Shown in pieces: positions 34,101-46,446 of a DNA stretch of 64,000 bases; positions within the stretch are counted from its first letter, which is position 1, and each line of letters begins with the position of its first letter. The notes beneath the pieces are model-generated. The model searched no databases. It was not told the DNA's origin and saw only the letters and a program-made list of their open reading frames with translations. The stretch comes from Arthrobotrys musiformis (Eukaryota > Ascomycota > Orbiliomycetes > Orbiliales > Orbiliaceae): NCBI GenBank assembly GCA_036971715.1, contig JAVHJL010000003.1, positions 2,914,001-2,978,000 on the forward strand, written 5' to 3'. A program made the position numbers and the translations under genes.

Positions 34101-36426
34101 GAAGAACGAAGCATCCAGTCCCTGTGCTCCCCGGGAGGGGAATTAACTTCGTCACGGGTTCTTGGTGCTCAATAGAAGTTGCAGATCGACATTCAATTCC
34201 GTAGCGGACTTCAGAAATAGCTCCGTGCTCTCCCAATCCAGTACATGCGTATAATCGACCTCTTGAAGCGGAAAGGTTACTTCGATCCGCGGTTTTCAGG
34301 TTGAGGATCTCCATATCGAACATCGGGGACCAGTTGAAGATTTCCTGAATAAAGAGCGGATCTCTATTCGATGGCGTACCGGGCATCTTGGGAGTAATCT
34401 ATAGAGCCATCAATATGCGCCCTAATATCCCCGAATTTCGATAAAATCTCACCATATAAGTACCACCAGTACTTCCTTCGCCGGCCGCCACCAAAAGGTC
34501 GCTGCTAGTCGGTGTTCGGATCTCATGGAACGCAAGTGCAGTCCCCACGCCTCCAGTCAGCTTCCCGGATTTAACGGTCTCAACGCTTGGGCCGTAGGTC
34601 GTTTGACTGTAATTGACGTAGATCCAGAAAAGTTCTCCATTCTCCTTGACCACATAGAAATCGTCGTTTCTCTGAGCGTAGTCTGCATTTCGATGTGGCC
34701 TCGCCCACGCAGTGACTAAATTCTCTAATCCACGACTATTTAGCAAGGGAGTGGCAATAACGTAAAAACGAGTAAAAATGATAATACCCCGGATGGTAGT
34801 GCTTACGGTCTTTGTTGGAGAGTACAGGAATGGGGAACTGTTGCCATTTGCAATTACCGTTTGTTATATCGATCGCTTTACCGACACAGATAGAACGTTC
34901 ACAGATCATAGCAAAGAAAGTCGGGATTGTCAAGGGAATGATATGAAGAGGCAGCCCCCACCCTAGACAAAACAGTCAGCCGGATTGTGCATATCATTCA
35001 ATAGGGAACGTTACCGTACTCTCCGGGATTCGGAGCCCATCTTGGCCAAGCTGTGCCGCCCTCGAGAGTGGTTCAGTCGTATTCCATTCGTACAACAGGA
35101 TCCTCGACTGCCTCAGCTTACTGCCAGATCCTTCGGCATTAGTATCACAGTCCCAAAGTAGACGTCATCACTGCATATGAAGTGCATACTTCACAAACAA
35201 GACTATGAACACGACGAGATTCTCCTCTTTCGCTCGTAAGAACTCGAGGTGAACGATAGTCCCAGGTACCTGAAATGTCTTTTCCTGTATCACACAAATT
35301 TCTTTTTCTCAGCAGCTGAAAAACACACACGAAAAAAATGAATGAATATTGAATATTGTAAAGACAAAAAACGTACATGTCGGAGAGGTATGAAATGACT
35401 GCCATTTGCCAGCTTTTGCTCCAGGCCCGCTGCGTCGATTGTTTCGTATAGCTTGAAACTTCCCTCCCAAGCGCAGACGGCGATAGCCCGAGAGCTGTGG
35501 AGAGATACCTTTCATTAGCTTCCGTATTTGTGGCCATCCCCACGCCTGATATGAAAACATACAGAGGGTCGACGGATATGGCTTTTCCAACGTGGCATGC
35601 CTGAGATAATGTCGGTGAGACTTTGTAGGCCGAAACCATGAATTCGAGCCCGGTCCCCTTTGAGCCATCGATGTAGACGAATGCTAGATCCCCGGATTCC
35701 AATGCGATAACCAGAACCTGCTTTGGGACCTTTAAAGAAGCACTTGATGAAGACGGGAGGGGAGTGCTACCGTCCTCTTGCTTGATCTGTTTTAGAAAAT
35801 CCCGATTCTTCCTGAGGTCTATCAGACCCGCAGATCGGATTTTGCAGAAGAAATCACTTTTGGTGGCCAGAAGCTCAAGATTCAGCCTTTTTGACAAATG
35901 TCGTAGTTCAATATGGCGTTCCTATTTCTTCCCCACCTCATATAAAAATGAAGTACGACAGCGTTAGCGAGGCTTCAAGATCACGAGGGTACTTTTTTTT
36001 CTTTGTTTAAAGAAGAAGAAAAAAATTGTCAAACGAGGATTTTGAACCGTTTTAATGCTGTGAAAAAAGTATCATTTTTCTTCAAAGTTGGGGGAAAAAT
36101 GAGGAAAGAATAGAGAACACCCACGCACCCCAACGAATACGACATATTTATCATCCGTATCGCATCGGATTGATGCTGAGAATATGAAACGAACGACTGG
36201 AGACGGCGATAGGCATTCGGATAGCAAGCCGTATTTGGGCCCAGTGTCATAGGATATAAGCGGCTGGTTTGCTGTTTCCCCTTATGCTTCAGTCCATTAT
36301 AAACCTTCAAAAGGTAGAGCAGAGCAGAAGCAAGAAACGAAGAGAGAAGAAAAAATGGGCATTCTTTTGAGCAGCGTGGAAATTACCTTCGTTACTTGCA
36401 GCACGTAACTGAGCCGTATCCTCCAT
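31165..36426 (-). CDS. DDB1/CPSF-A superfamily protein (MMS1_N plus CPSF_A type)
   Basis: An 18-exon model gives 1313 residues with all phases closing: 36387..36426, 36129..36280, 35563..35921, 35377..35494, 35190..35269, 35020..35120, 34807..34962, 34453..34724, 33682..34398, 33613..33638, 33438..33538, 33247..33414, 33004..33188, 32650..32942, 32511..32563, 32151..32433, 31888..32076, 31165..31813. The N-terminus shows the family pattern GLLSECLSPSPVVRFIF, then VVFVGERHIEL and, in exon 4, SRAIAVCAWEGSFKLYE. Mid-protein blocks such as FLLCGLRNGYIFYGE are beta-propeller repeats. The C-terminal helical part matches the CPSF-A region. Family members include DDB1, CPSF160, SF3b130, Rik1 and Mms1, scaffolds of CUL4 ligases or RNA complexes. 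It is too divergent to be ordinary DDB1; a Rik1/Mms1-like paralogue is my inference. Weakest junctions are exons 14-16. Confidence 0.82.
33613..33638 (-). other. 26-nt microexon of the DDB1-like gene
   Basis: The exon encodes P-T-Y-L-D-F-L-N plus two bases, with CTCAG before it and GTAAGT after it. The phase fits exons 9 and 11 exactly. The neighbouring exon continues as GRKTRLLVEAEG, typical of a propeller strand. Confidence 0.65.
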
Positions 36427-37340
36427 GAGCGTGACTGGCGGCAGAGATGATACCGCCCTTGTCTCCGGGATGTTTTAGGAATACGGTAGACAGAGCGAAA
36501 GATAGATATGATGAGTGATCTTTTAGGATCAAGAGGTGTGGGCTTTGGGATGTTCTCTTGACGAGCTTTCCTTCTGCTTTGCTTTTGCAAATTGGGTGAT
36601 TTTGGAGACCAAGAAAGAGCTGTCGCTTGTTGGAGTGTTGTTGCGTTTTAATATCTGCTAACTAACCCAAACGACAGTAGGTTTTTAAACCGTAGTTCGG
36701 AGTTATAGCGTCGACGTCAGGATCAAACAGCAACGGGGGGGTTAGGGAGAAGGGAAGGGAGAAAGAAAGAAAGAAAAAAAAAGAAAGGTTTATTTGGAAT
36801 AGTCGGGATGTAGGACTTCGGGAGTGGAGATTGTAAGGGTGTGAATATCATGAGCTGGCCTGGTACCTCAGATGCTCATGGCCGGCAAGATCAAGAGCAT
36901 GTAAGGGTCACCACCAAGCTTGCAAGTCAATGACAATGCTGGGACATGGAAGCCCTCGCAATCGAACCTGTTAGCTCGCTCGACGACGTTTGTTCGAAAA
37001 GGTGGTTCAAAACTGCACATAGGTGAGTAAAAACAAGGGAAAAAAAAAAAAAAGCTATTCTAGAACTAACAATGCAAGCACAGTGGACTGACCTCACTAA
37101 GATCGTTCGATCGCTCGTCCGTTCGCTCACGGTAGCCGGTGCCGTGAAGTGCAGTGAGGTACAGCGGTAGCGGTGGTTCACGGCAGCGGTGGAGAATCGA
37201 ATTGAACCTCGCCATTTACAAAACCAGACAGCCTTTCGCCTTCGCACTTGATATTTGCTTTTAATTAGGTATAAAGCTAGGCTAAGGATACGATCGTCGT
37301 CCTGCCATATAACGTCCGGAGTTATTACAGAAATCTTGTC
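36427..37340. other. Intergenic, divergent promoters
   Basis: The region lies between the DDB1-like gene (minus) and the candidate small gene (plus). It has A/G-rich runs at 36736-36786 and no supported frame. Confidence 0.45.
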
Positions 37341-37640
37341 ATGTCGGCTCCGTTCAAAAAGGACCCCGCCGACGAAACTAAGGCTTGTTGGGGTCTTTTC
37401 CTCGCTGCAATCTACCTAGTTCGTATATGGTTGAGTGCAGAAGTGTAAGTTGATATTAATACCTAGCTCCGCTAGCGTATGTGGGTGCAATATACGCGAC
37501 CCGAACGGTTTAACCTGAAGCCCCTCCTCCTATCAGACATTTACCAAGGTCAATGCCTAATCAAGCCCGCTAATACAAACAGATACTCCAAGATACCTTC
37601 TACCGCAGTTGTAACACCGCCTAGGCGATTTACGGTATAG
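37341..37640 (+). CDS. Candidate small single-pass membrane protein (53 aa)
   Basis: Two exons (37341..37444, 37583..37640) joined by a 138-bp phase-2 intron with GTAAGT donor, CTAAT branch-like site and CAG acceptor. The product begins MSAPFKKDPADETK, then has one hydrophobic segment (WGLFLAAIYLVRIWL, residues 17-31) and ends in a Pro/Arg-containing tail. Without splicing the frame stops one codon after the donor. It lies in an otherwise empty 3.7-kb gap. I do not recognise a family; size and layout resemble small mitochondrial or ER membrane subunits. Support is the ATG, the consensus intron and the single clean transmembrane segment; no homology evidence is available. Confidence 0.45.
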
Positions 37641-40098
37641 GCGTGGTTGGCCTTTATAACGATCCCCACCCAGCGCCTTGTGTGGACGTATCTGAATTCG
37701 CAACAGGCACCGGTGGAACCAATCGCGGCTGCAGAACTAATTACCCTTTAACGGTTTTCCCTTCCTGGGTATCCTGGCAACAGTGGCCAGTGCGATCATT
37801 GCCCAGTACAGTGTCAGGCCAGTACAGTGCCGTAGGTAGCCAGAACGACTTAAACTTCCCCTACGGAAAACTACTGGGGGGCATCGAGATGCCTGTACAT
37901 TACTCTGGGCATTAATATTCGCATTGAGCCCATCCGAGTTTACATCTGGTTTTTAACTAGTGCCCTGCACCAGGCCAGCAGGGAAGCAAAAAAACCAAAA
38001 ACCTGTAACGTATCTTGCATGCCACCCGTGTATGCTGTTTCAGTAGGTCCATCGTGGGCGCCATGAGCTCGAGCTTGAAATAGGTTGGGGGGAATATAGC
38101 CGTCTGCTATTAATAAGATATAAAGTTATTGCTTCCTCTGCCTGGGTTGAATACAGATCCAATGCCTCCCATTCGCCCGCTAGGCCCAAGAAACTTGTGA
38201 ATCTTATGCAGGACTCGGTCCGGAGGATATGGTGGTAATATGGTGTAACACGGAGCCAGCGGCGGGCGGGCTAATTTATCAGTTGCTGTGTCATAAAACC
38301 ACACTCCAACACCTCAGTTAATGTTTCCGGTATCACATTTTCGCAGTTTTTTGACGTCCGTCTCCGGAAACTTGTGAGCTACAGCTATAGTTGACTGTTA
38401 TATGCTATCACTCATGCCTGGCATAGTATCATAGTCCGGAAGCACTGAAAGGATTTTTAATTGGCTAGAACGGATCTATTTTGCTGCAGGTATATATCAC
38501 GAGGTTGTAATGTGATAGAGGGAAGCCCCTCTTGTCAATGCAAATGAAATCAATCAACAAGAAAGCAAAAATGCATGATTCGCATACTCACGAATCACCT
38601 CGCAAAACCTTGATATTCGAATGGCTTGGGGAGTATTTTCATCCGATGTAGCCCGTTACCCGTCTGTCACGTTCGAAGCCTCTCGTCAACCGACGAATGA
38701 TAAATTTTTGCGTCTGCAGGTATTTATAATGCAAACCCAAGTCACACGTATTTATGGAGCGATGCAGAAGCAGACTCGATATTGGTGGCACCGCATGGAG
38801 ATTAGAGAACGGGATCAGGCGAAATTCTGCCTCGTGACGTTTTTGACAATCTCAGGGTGTGGATGCAGTTTCCATCCCGCATCTGCAGGATCCTTTGGGG
38901 ACGCATCATGAGGACACCCTCAAAAGAACCCGTTGGGCAATAAGGTACGGCCTGGCACGATGCCGAACCCAGAAGCCTATACCCTTCCGCATTCCTAGGT
39001 ATCCTCTCTCTCTCTTTTTCTCTCGCTTTTTTTTTCTGCATAAAGCCCCGCGGGTGCCGCCCTCCCGCGAGGTCTCTTGGTTTCAACTCGGCTACTGAAA
39101 ATGCTTTGAATCGCGATTCTGCCCAAGATCGTTGAATTCCATCATCGAAAACCCCAAGAGAGGGGTAAAATTTTCTTCCCTCTGGATCAAAAAGACAGTA
39201 GCTAATCGACCTTTTTGCCCATATCGTGCCTGTAAAAGCTGGTAAATCCCGCATATTCACGAGCTGCAAGCTACAAACTGCTCGGCTTCTCGAGAACGGA
39301 ATTGTATGCACAATCACAGTGGGAGAGAGAGAGGAGCGAAGAGGGAGAGCTCTTCGCGAGAGCAGGGTACGGCCGACTGACGATAGGTTGAACCAAGAGG
39401 AACATTTCGATACCTCAATGTACCATGGGTGGCGCTGCCATCAACCGCACTAGCCCATCTACCACCATCCTTGGCTCCCACTCTACCCCCTCGCTTGCCC
39501 TCGAAGCGATCCGTAAACTGGCCTAACGTGTTCCCCTAACCCAGGTTAACATCCCCATCAGGTTCGCCAGAAGGCGGGCGGGCGGTGGTGGGTACTGCTT
39601 ATATAATCTTGATAAAGCCGGATTTCCAGCCAATGGTTCCCGTATGCTCTGGAAGGTGATGATCCCCTGGAAGGAACTTGCCGGTCAGTTAAATTAGAGT
39701 TTTTGCGGATTGGAACAATTGTGACAAGTGTGGCAACTGACAGGAAACGCTCGGACTGGTGATTGTTGGTTTCGGGGTTGTGCAGGTTCATGCCGCAATT
39801 TGTAGACTAAAGAACTCGGAGGTTGTGATCTTAGAGGATTTGGTGGCAGGTCACGTGAACGCTGGCCGTGCACAGCGGCGTCATAGCAGCGAAGGTGGCC
39901 TATCAACACGTGCCGGGGATCGACCTGTCGACGTGCTACAACGTTAACCTTCAACGTCGTCATTGAAGTACGGAAGAGGGCATCGAGACGTCCGACATAA
40001 TTATCCGGTGTTTGAGTTTATGTCCGCCTTATATAGGTTCCGTGGACCTATATCGCTTCTTTATTACCTGGCGCCGGCCTGCAAGCTGTTGAGACACC
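37641..40098. other. 2.5-kb intergenic region, no supported gene
   Basis: Short frames only. A pyrimidine tract (CT)n/T(n) lies at 39002-39037 and a purine counterpart near 39322-39355. The last few hundred bases form the promoter and leader of the TBC gene. Confidence 0.45.
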
Positions 40099-41851
40099 AT
40101 GTCCGACGAAGTTAAAGACGAACCAAGCAGTCCAGAAGCGGGTGTGAATGGCGACATCGACGAAAAGATAAAACTGGAGGAAGAGGAACCGGGCGTGATA
40201 CCCGAAGATGCAGTATCTGAAGATCCGATAATACCTAAGGAAGAAGACGATCAAGATCAGGATGTCGATAAGGAAGCAAAAGAGTTGAAGCTCGATAAAT
40301 TGCGGGCCCTGTGCGACGCGAGGGAGCGGGATGGGATAGCAGCAATGGCACTTTCGAAGCATGGCCTTGTGAATGATGAAATAAGAAAAAGAGCCTGTAA
40401 GGTCACCATTTCATAGAAATCGTTGTATATTCTAACTAATCCTAATTGAATTGTACCATTATAGGGCCTATTCTACTGGGTTACGACCCTTCGATAATAA
40501 AAACAGAACTCGAGGAGGCCAAAGTAAAACTGGAAGACGACAAGATCATATTGCAAGACTACCTCGGTCGTGTTCCATATACCGAACTACCCCCACATCG
40601 AGACGAGGAACAGGTTGCTTTGGACGTCAACAGGTCCTTCGTCTACTACCCATCCGGTAAGCTGAGAGGACACGCCCAAAGGCTTTACACGGGAGGCAGT
40701 TTGCTCATACGCTGCAGATGACGGACACCTCTATCGTCACCTTGGCCATCCGTTAATTTCTGTTGCTGGGTAAATGCAGGTCTTACACCCGAAGAGATGG
40801 ATGCTCAGAAGCAGGAACTCCAGGATCTGATAGTGGAAGTGCTGCGGCGGCACCCTATCCTATGCTACTTTCAAGTATGGAATTTGCACAGTTTCTATAA
40901 ATCTCCAACTATGTGGGCTAGGCTAATTGACCCAGGGCTTCCATGACATCTGCCAAGTGATACTACTGGTTCTCGGACCCAAACTCGCCCCATTAGCCGT
41001 CGAGTTCATGTCACTACTCAGAATACGAGACTTCATGCTCCCAGCACTAGGGCCGGCGCTCTGGCACTTGAGGCTTCTGCATCCGATATTATTCGCAGCA
41101 GACGAGAAACTATGCCGCCATCTCTCGACGACACAGCCATTCTTTGCTCTCGCTGCGACATTAACATTATACGCTCACGATATACAAGCGTACGGTGACA
41201 TCGCCCGGTTGTTCGATGCATTCTTGGCGGAGTCGCCGATATTTCCTGTATACTTTTTCGCAACGGTATGTTCATTCCAAAACTCTATCGGTCTGTCTTG
41301 TGCCCACACCACCCGAAGTTGCGCTCTTCAGTTAGAGAAATCCGAAAAAGAAAAAGGAAGAACGTTCTGACGAAAACTTGTAGATTGTGATGTCACGGCG
41401 AGAGGAGCTTTTCGACATCCCAGATACCGAACCAGAAATGCTCCACTCAATACTCTGCAAGCTCCCTAAGCCGTTGGATCTGGAAGGGTTGATATCAAAA
41501 GCGATCGACCTACAATCCTCCCACCCGCCTCACACTTTGAGAATCTGGAGCAAGATTCCAACCAGTAGCGTGTTGAAGACCTACAAAAGCCCCCTGCGGT
41601 CAGGGAACAGCGTCTTCAAGAAAACCGTTAAAAGGGATTTATCCCGCGGGGAGGCGCTGTTTAGAAAACAAGCCAGCCAGTTATCGAGAGAGCAGTTCAA
41701 GACGCAAGTCATGACCAATCTGCAGACGCACAAGAGTATGATCGGTTGGACGGTCCTTGCGGGTGTATCCGCTGTAGCACTCGGCTATTACCTTGGCAAG
41801 AGAGGGCTAGATACCAAGGCGGTCTGGCAGGCCCTGGCCGTAAATTTTTGA
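40099..41851 (+). CDS. TBC1D20: TBC1D20-type Rab GTPase-activating protein
   Basis: Five exons (40099..40396, 40465..40656, 40780..40874, 40936..41265, 41384..41851) encode 460 residues with all phases closing. The N-terminal 70 residues are acidic and disordered. The TBC domain begins with LRALCDARERDG and RKRAWPILLGYD, which is completed only when the GCCT|GTAAGG donor is used. The arginine finger lies in LDVNRSFVYY and the glutamine finger in CYFQGFHDICQ. The C-terminus has a hydrophobic anchor (IGWTVLAGVSAVALGYYLG) followed by a short tail. This tail-anchored layout is diagnostic of TBC1D20 and S. pombe Gyp10, ER/Golgi GAPs for Rab1/Ypt1-type GTPases. Both catalytic fingers are intact. 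Confidence 0.93.
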
Positions 41852-44278
41852 CAGCTAGATATAAAAATTTTCCATTTGAGCGATATCGAAGAATATGAGA
41901 CATATTTCGGCTATGTATGTATATACCCAAAAGGGAGTTGCTTGAACAAAAGAAAAAGGAGGGGACAAAAAAGACCCATGCTATTCGGAATGCTCTTTCA
42001 CTCGCCTCTTTTCCCTTTTAGAATTCTTCGGAATCTACAATACGTATATGTAAATAGAGTTCGCTCCAGACCGTATGCAAGTGATCAACTGGCAAATGGG
42101 AATCTGGTCCGGGGGACATTCACCTATGGGAATTGAAAGAAAAGAAAATTCTTTTCAAGAATGATATTCCCGTCTGGTAACGAGGTGCGGTTGCGGGAAA
42201 AAAGATTGTGGGGAGCTCATCGCACTAGACCAAAAGTTTGGATGAAAAGTTTTTTTTTTTTTTTTTTTTTTTTTCGGTCAGATTCTCATAAAGGTGTCAT
42301 GCGAGGACCGGGCGCCATGACCATGTAAAAGTATTGGGTTCTTGAAGGACACTACACAGGACCCTCCACGGCCTAACCACTAGCATGAGCTTTGACGCCC
42401 AGGACTCTGTTTTTTTCCCTTTGGCTTGGAAAATTAAAGCAAAACGGGTAGAACTGCTCAGTTCGGCAGGGCCCTGGAATTTTCTGGACCTCTTTTGCAT
42501 CTTAGTGTCAAAACTGTTCGAACTGACGAAACGTATATGCCGGAGAAGCCGCGCCGCCGTAAGATCGGGAGCTAGGTCGGAGAACGTCCTACGTTTATCA
42601 TAGAGTCTACGAGGGAAGACCGATATTTACCTTGGTGGCCAACTGTTTAAACGTCATATGAAAGGGATACGAAGATCATGAACAGCGGACAGATACCGGT
42701 CGTGGTCGACGTTTATATGCATGGTTCCGGTGTAGATTGTCAAATCTTCTACTGCAACGTATGCCTGCATGGACTAAGAGAGAAAAAGCTGGTGTACCTG
42801 ACGTCGACTTGTCTGGTGGTCGTCGTAATGGTGGGCGAAAACCTCAACACCCACCACCGCTAGCACTATGCACCGACTATGGCACTAACCCCCCAAAATT
42901 CCTCGCTTGAGTTTCGAGCTGCAGGGCGGCGTCCATGGTGCTCGATTTGGACGAAGGAGGGAAAATTTTTTTGCAGGCTTGTTGCAGGCTGTTGCGGGTT
43001 ATATCCGATTTTATACATATTGTGATATAGGCAAAGGCCTTGGTATTGGTTTTTCTTAGAATAGGAATAGAAATAAAAATGGAAGCAATTCTACCTCGTT
43101 CGAGGGAAAAAAAAGTTATCAAAGGTTTCTTTCTCTCTCTTTCTTTCATTTTTTTTTTTATTTCTTCGTTCTTTTGTTTGTATTTTAATGTGGTGTTCCA
43201 GTGTATAATTATAACGACTCGACTGGGATCTAACAATATCGTACGATAAAAAAAGACAATCGACGGTGCTAATATTATAGACTTTCCGTTGGAGAATCCT
43301 CATTGGATCCGGCCGGTCTTTCAACACTAAACTACCTCACAGTTGGACTTGTGACCTCGAACGAAACAACCCCCCACCACTCGTTATTATACGATAGGAC
43401 TAGTAGATATTTAGTTTCTTCGGATTCAGAATTCCTTACATATCTGGACCCGGAGCTGCTAGAGCTAAGAGCTAGAAAAAAGGAATAAGAATAAGAAAAA
43501 AAAGAACCCGCCTCGTTCGTTGTTATACTATACATACATATTCAATCCTGTCTGTTCTGGCCCTCTCTATCTTGACTATCTTCCTCTCTCTCACTGAGTA
43601 ATATAATATCCGATATCGTTTTACATTTTATATTGCGTTCGACAATCGATTGCAATTCATTACACTTACAATCACAATTACAATCTTCAAACGACGCTGG
43701 AACTGACACTGACCTGACCCTCGTTCGACATTCCTTTCCTTTCTTTCGTTTCTTTTTCTTATTTCTCTTCATTAGATTGCATTGTCTATCGGCTGGTTGG
43801 GAGATCCTACTGATTGCAATTGATTCAACCAAAAAACCAAATCTGGCGGCAGCTGGCTGATTATATTGCCACCCGCCTGCCCACCCATCCAGCCAACTGC
43901 CCTCCCATTCCGTCCCCCTCCACCCACCCACTCAACCTCTGTATTACCTAGTTACCGCCCCTCAACCCAGCAGCCAGCCAGCCCGGTGCAACGCAGCCGA
44001 ATTAAGGAACATCCCACCTCAGTCAAGCTCACCTGCCCTTTCAACCCGCCTTTTCCAACCTGCCTGTTCCATCCTTCCCTCCCATTCCATATACTCTACA
44101 CTATATATCTACCTGCTATATACTCTGCTATAATAAAAGGCCTCTCCGGCTTCGGATCCAATCTAATTCGACTCCCATTTATCCCGCCGGATTTCGAGTT
44201 CGAGTTCGAAACCTGTTCCTGCTTCTTTCCCGCCTCCAAGACCGCTAGAGAGGCTACAATCGCGGAACCTCTGACGGC
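41852..44278. other. 2.4-kb intergenic region, long leader of the Atos-type gene
   Basis: It includes the 3' region of the TBC gene, a 25-base T run at 42250-42274, and from about 43500 C/T-rich sequence that looks like the leader of the next gene. Short frames here (for example 43303-43488) lack an ATG or splice support. Confidence 0.5.
42250..42274. repeat. Homopolymer T25
   Basis: Twenty-five consecutive Ts, about 400 bp after the TBC stop codon. It could be the scar of a reverse-transcribed poly(A) tail (complement) or simple slippage; no element body is visible beside it. Confidence 0.85.
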
Positions 44279-46446
44279 ATGCCGTTGGTCTACAACACAC
44301 ACCCGAGTCCACCGGCACCAGCAGCAGCGCCTGCATCCGTCCCCGCCGGTGGGCCTCAGCATATGCGCTTTGGCACCGAACATGGAAACATCGTAGATGC
44401 CGCTCCCACCGCTGTTGCTTCGAATACATACCTCGAGAGGGAACCCGACCAGAATAATACTCTAAAGGACCGAGCGGAACTCATCAGGCGGTTGAAGGCC
44501 AGAAATGAGACTCGCATTTGGTCGTTGAATACCAATGTGGGTCCTCTTCTCCAAGTGTATTGCTCTTCTTTTTTATTATTTTCTATAACTATCTAGTTTT
44601 TATATTTTATATTGAACTCTCATGATCTATGAGGTTTTTGTTTTGAGGGATGTTGTTTTGAGGCTTTTCTAACACTGTCGTTCGATTGCTGCAGAACCTC
44701 GAGATAGACCCGAAGTCGGACGTTCCAGAGACCGAAGATCGAAATGGCCCGCAATCAGCGCTGCACGCCGGCGTATTTGCTCCCGACAGTCGACAACTTC
44801 AACACCCCCCCTCACCCGTAAACCCTCACTTCCATAACCCATTCTCCAATCCTCGGACCCAACATGCCGAAGTCGCACCGACCATCATCCATCATGGTTC
44901 GCTATTCTCCTACGGACAGGAAAACCAAGGTCGAACACCAGGCCGTTCGAGGGCACAGTCGCTTTCTGGCTACGTCCTCAAACACCCCACTTCGCCGCTT
45001 GCCCTGAATTCGTCGCAGACTGAGACCGACAGCATTGATGAGTTCACCAACCCTATCGATATTCTGGGCGCCCCGCCTCGTACCCGCCGAGCCTCACTCG
45101 TGCCCTCAATTTCCTCGTTACACTCGTCACAATCCCCTGCACCGCCTGCATATTTCCGAAACCCATCCCGCCGTTCGATATCTGACAACTGGTACGATTC
45201 CTTCCCAGTCGCTCCTTCCCACTCTCGACAGTCATCCAGACGTCTATCGATCGGTGTGGGACTGGGTAGTGATTTGCCTGTGGGATCCTTCGTCGGATCC
45301 TATGAGGAATCGATCCTTAACGGCCGTATGTCGACCACACCCTCCAAACCGTTACAGTTCCTCGCACAGATCGGTGTTCTGGGTCTCGGAAAATGCAAGG
45401 CGTCCTTGAAATGCCCTACCCACGTTACAATCCCGTTCCCGGCATATTTTTACTCCGTGGGGGATTACGACAGCCCTTCGCCTTACGTTGGGCAAATCGA
45501 TCTGGACACTGCTTTGCAGAACCCTGCGAAACCGTCCAAAAGTTTCCCAGAGGGTGGATACCGTATCCCACCTCGGGGACAATTACAGATCATAATCAAA
45601 AACCCCAACAAAACCGCCGTGAAGTTATTCCTGGTTCCGTACGACCTGACGGATATGAAAGTCGGGCAAAAGACGTTTATTCGTCAGAAGGCATACTCTG
45701 CGGATGCCTATATTGATACCCTCACAAAACCAGGCGCGGTACCGATGACGCCGGTTACAGCACAAAAGATGAGGGATAAAGAACGAGAGGCTTTACGGTA
45801 TCTCATCCACCTACACCTGTGTTGTCCATCGAAGGGTCGGTACTACCTCCACCGAAACATCAGATTGGTATTCGCAAACCGGGTCCCCGACGGTAAAGAG
45901 AAACTACGGAATGAACTCCAACAACCGGAACCGAAGTACTCGCCGTACAAACCGGGGGCAGATTCGCTGTCTACGCCGCGAAGGAGGAGGGGTAGTAGTA
46001 TATCTTTCAGCCTTGCGGCGGAGGAGTTCATGTTGAACGATAGTGCGAGGCAGCGGATGAATAATTTTAAATTTGGGGGGCCGACGGCGGCGGCTTGTTC
46101 TGCTGTTTCTGATAAGGACGAGGATGGGGAGGATATTTCGAGCCATACGACGGTTATTGCTCGACGTAGGGGGCAAAGTTTGAATGTTAATGACGTTGAG
46201 ATGAGGGACGAGGATGGTGATGTGTCTATGGGTGATGATGGGACTAGTACTGTTACCTGTGGGTCTTGGGATAAACTTAATGTTTATTCGATGGCTAGTA
46301 ATAGTAGCAACAACAGTCCACACCACGGATTGTTGGCTATGAAACTAAAGGGAGTCCAGCAGGAGAGGGAAGGGTTGAAGAGGAAGAGCTGCGAGATGGG
46401 AGGATACGGTGAAGGTGAGCCTTTGGAGAAGAAACCGGAGGTGTAG
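44279..46446 (+). CDS. ATOS: Atos/FAM214-type protein (DUF4210 plus Chromosome_seg domains)
   Basis: Two exons (44279..44536, 44695..46446) encode about 669 residues. Residues 1-280 are Ser/Pro-rich and disordered. The conserved block starts with GSYEESILNGRMS (DUF4210), then KCPTHVTIPFPAYFYSV, PSPYVGQIDL, GGYRIPPRGQLQIIIKNPN, VKLFLVPYDLTDM and, at its end, LRYLIHLHLCCPSKGRYYLHR. These match animal Atos (FAM214A/B), nuclear regulators of metabolic gene expression, and fungal homologues linked to chromosome segregation in meiosis. An acidic, Ser/Asn-rich tail ends in a basic patch (GLKRKS). Two in-frame donors exist for intron 1 (GTGGGT at 44537 or GTGTAT at 44555), differing by six codons. 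Confidence 0.88.

Noticed and set aside
37643..37915. 90-codon plus-strand frame after the small membrane gene
   Set aside because: It starts at a non-conserved position and lacks domain features. It could be joined to the small gene only by a weaker acceptor in the wrong phase.
43303..43488. 61-codon frame upstream of the Atos-type gene
   Set aside because: It begins with TTG, not ATG, and lies in what looks like promoter sequence.
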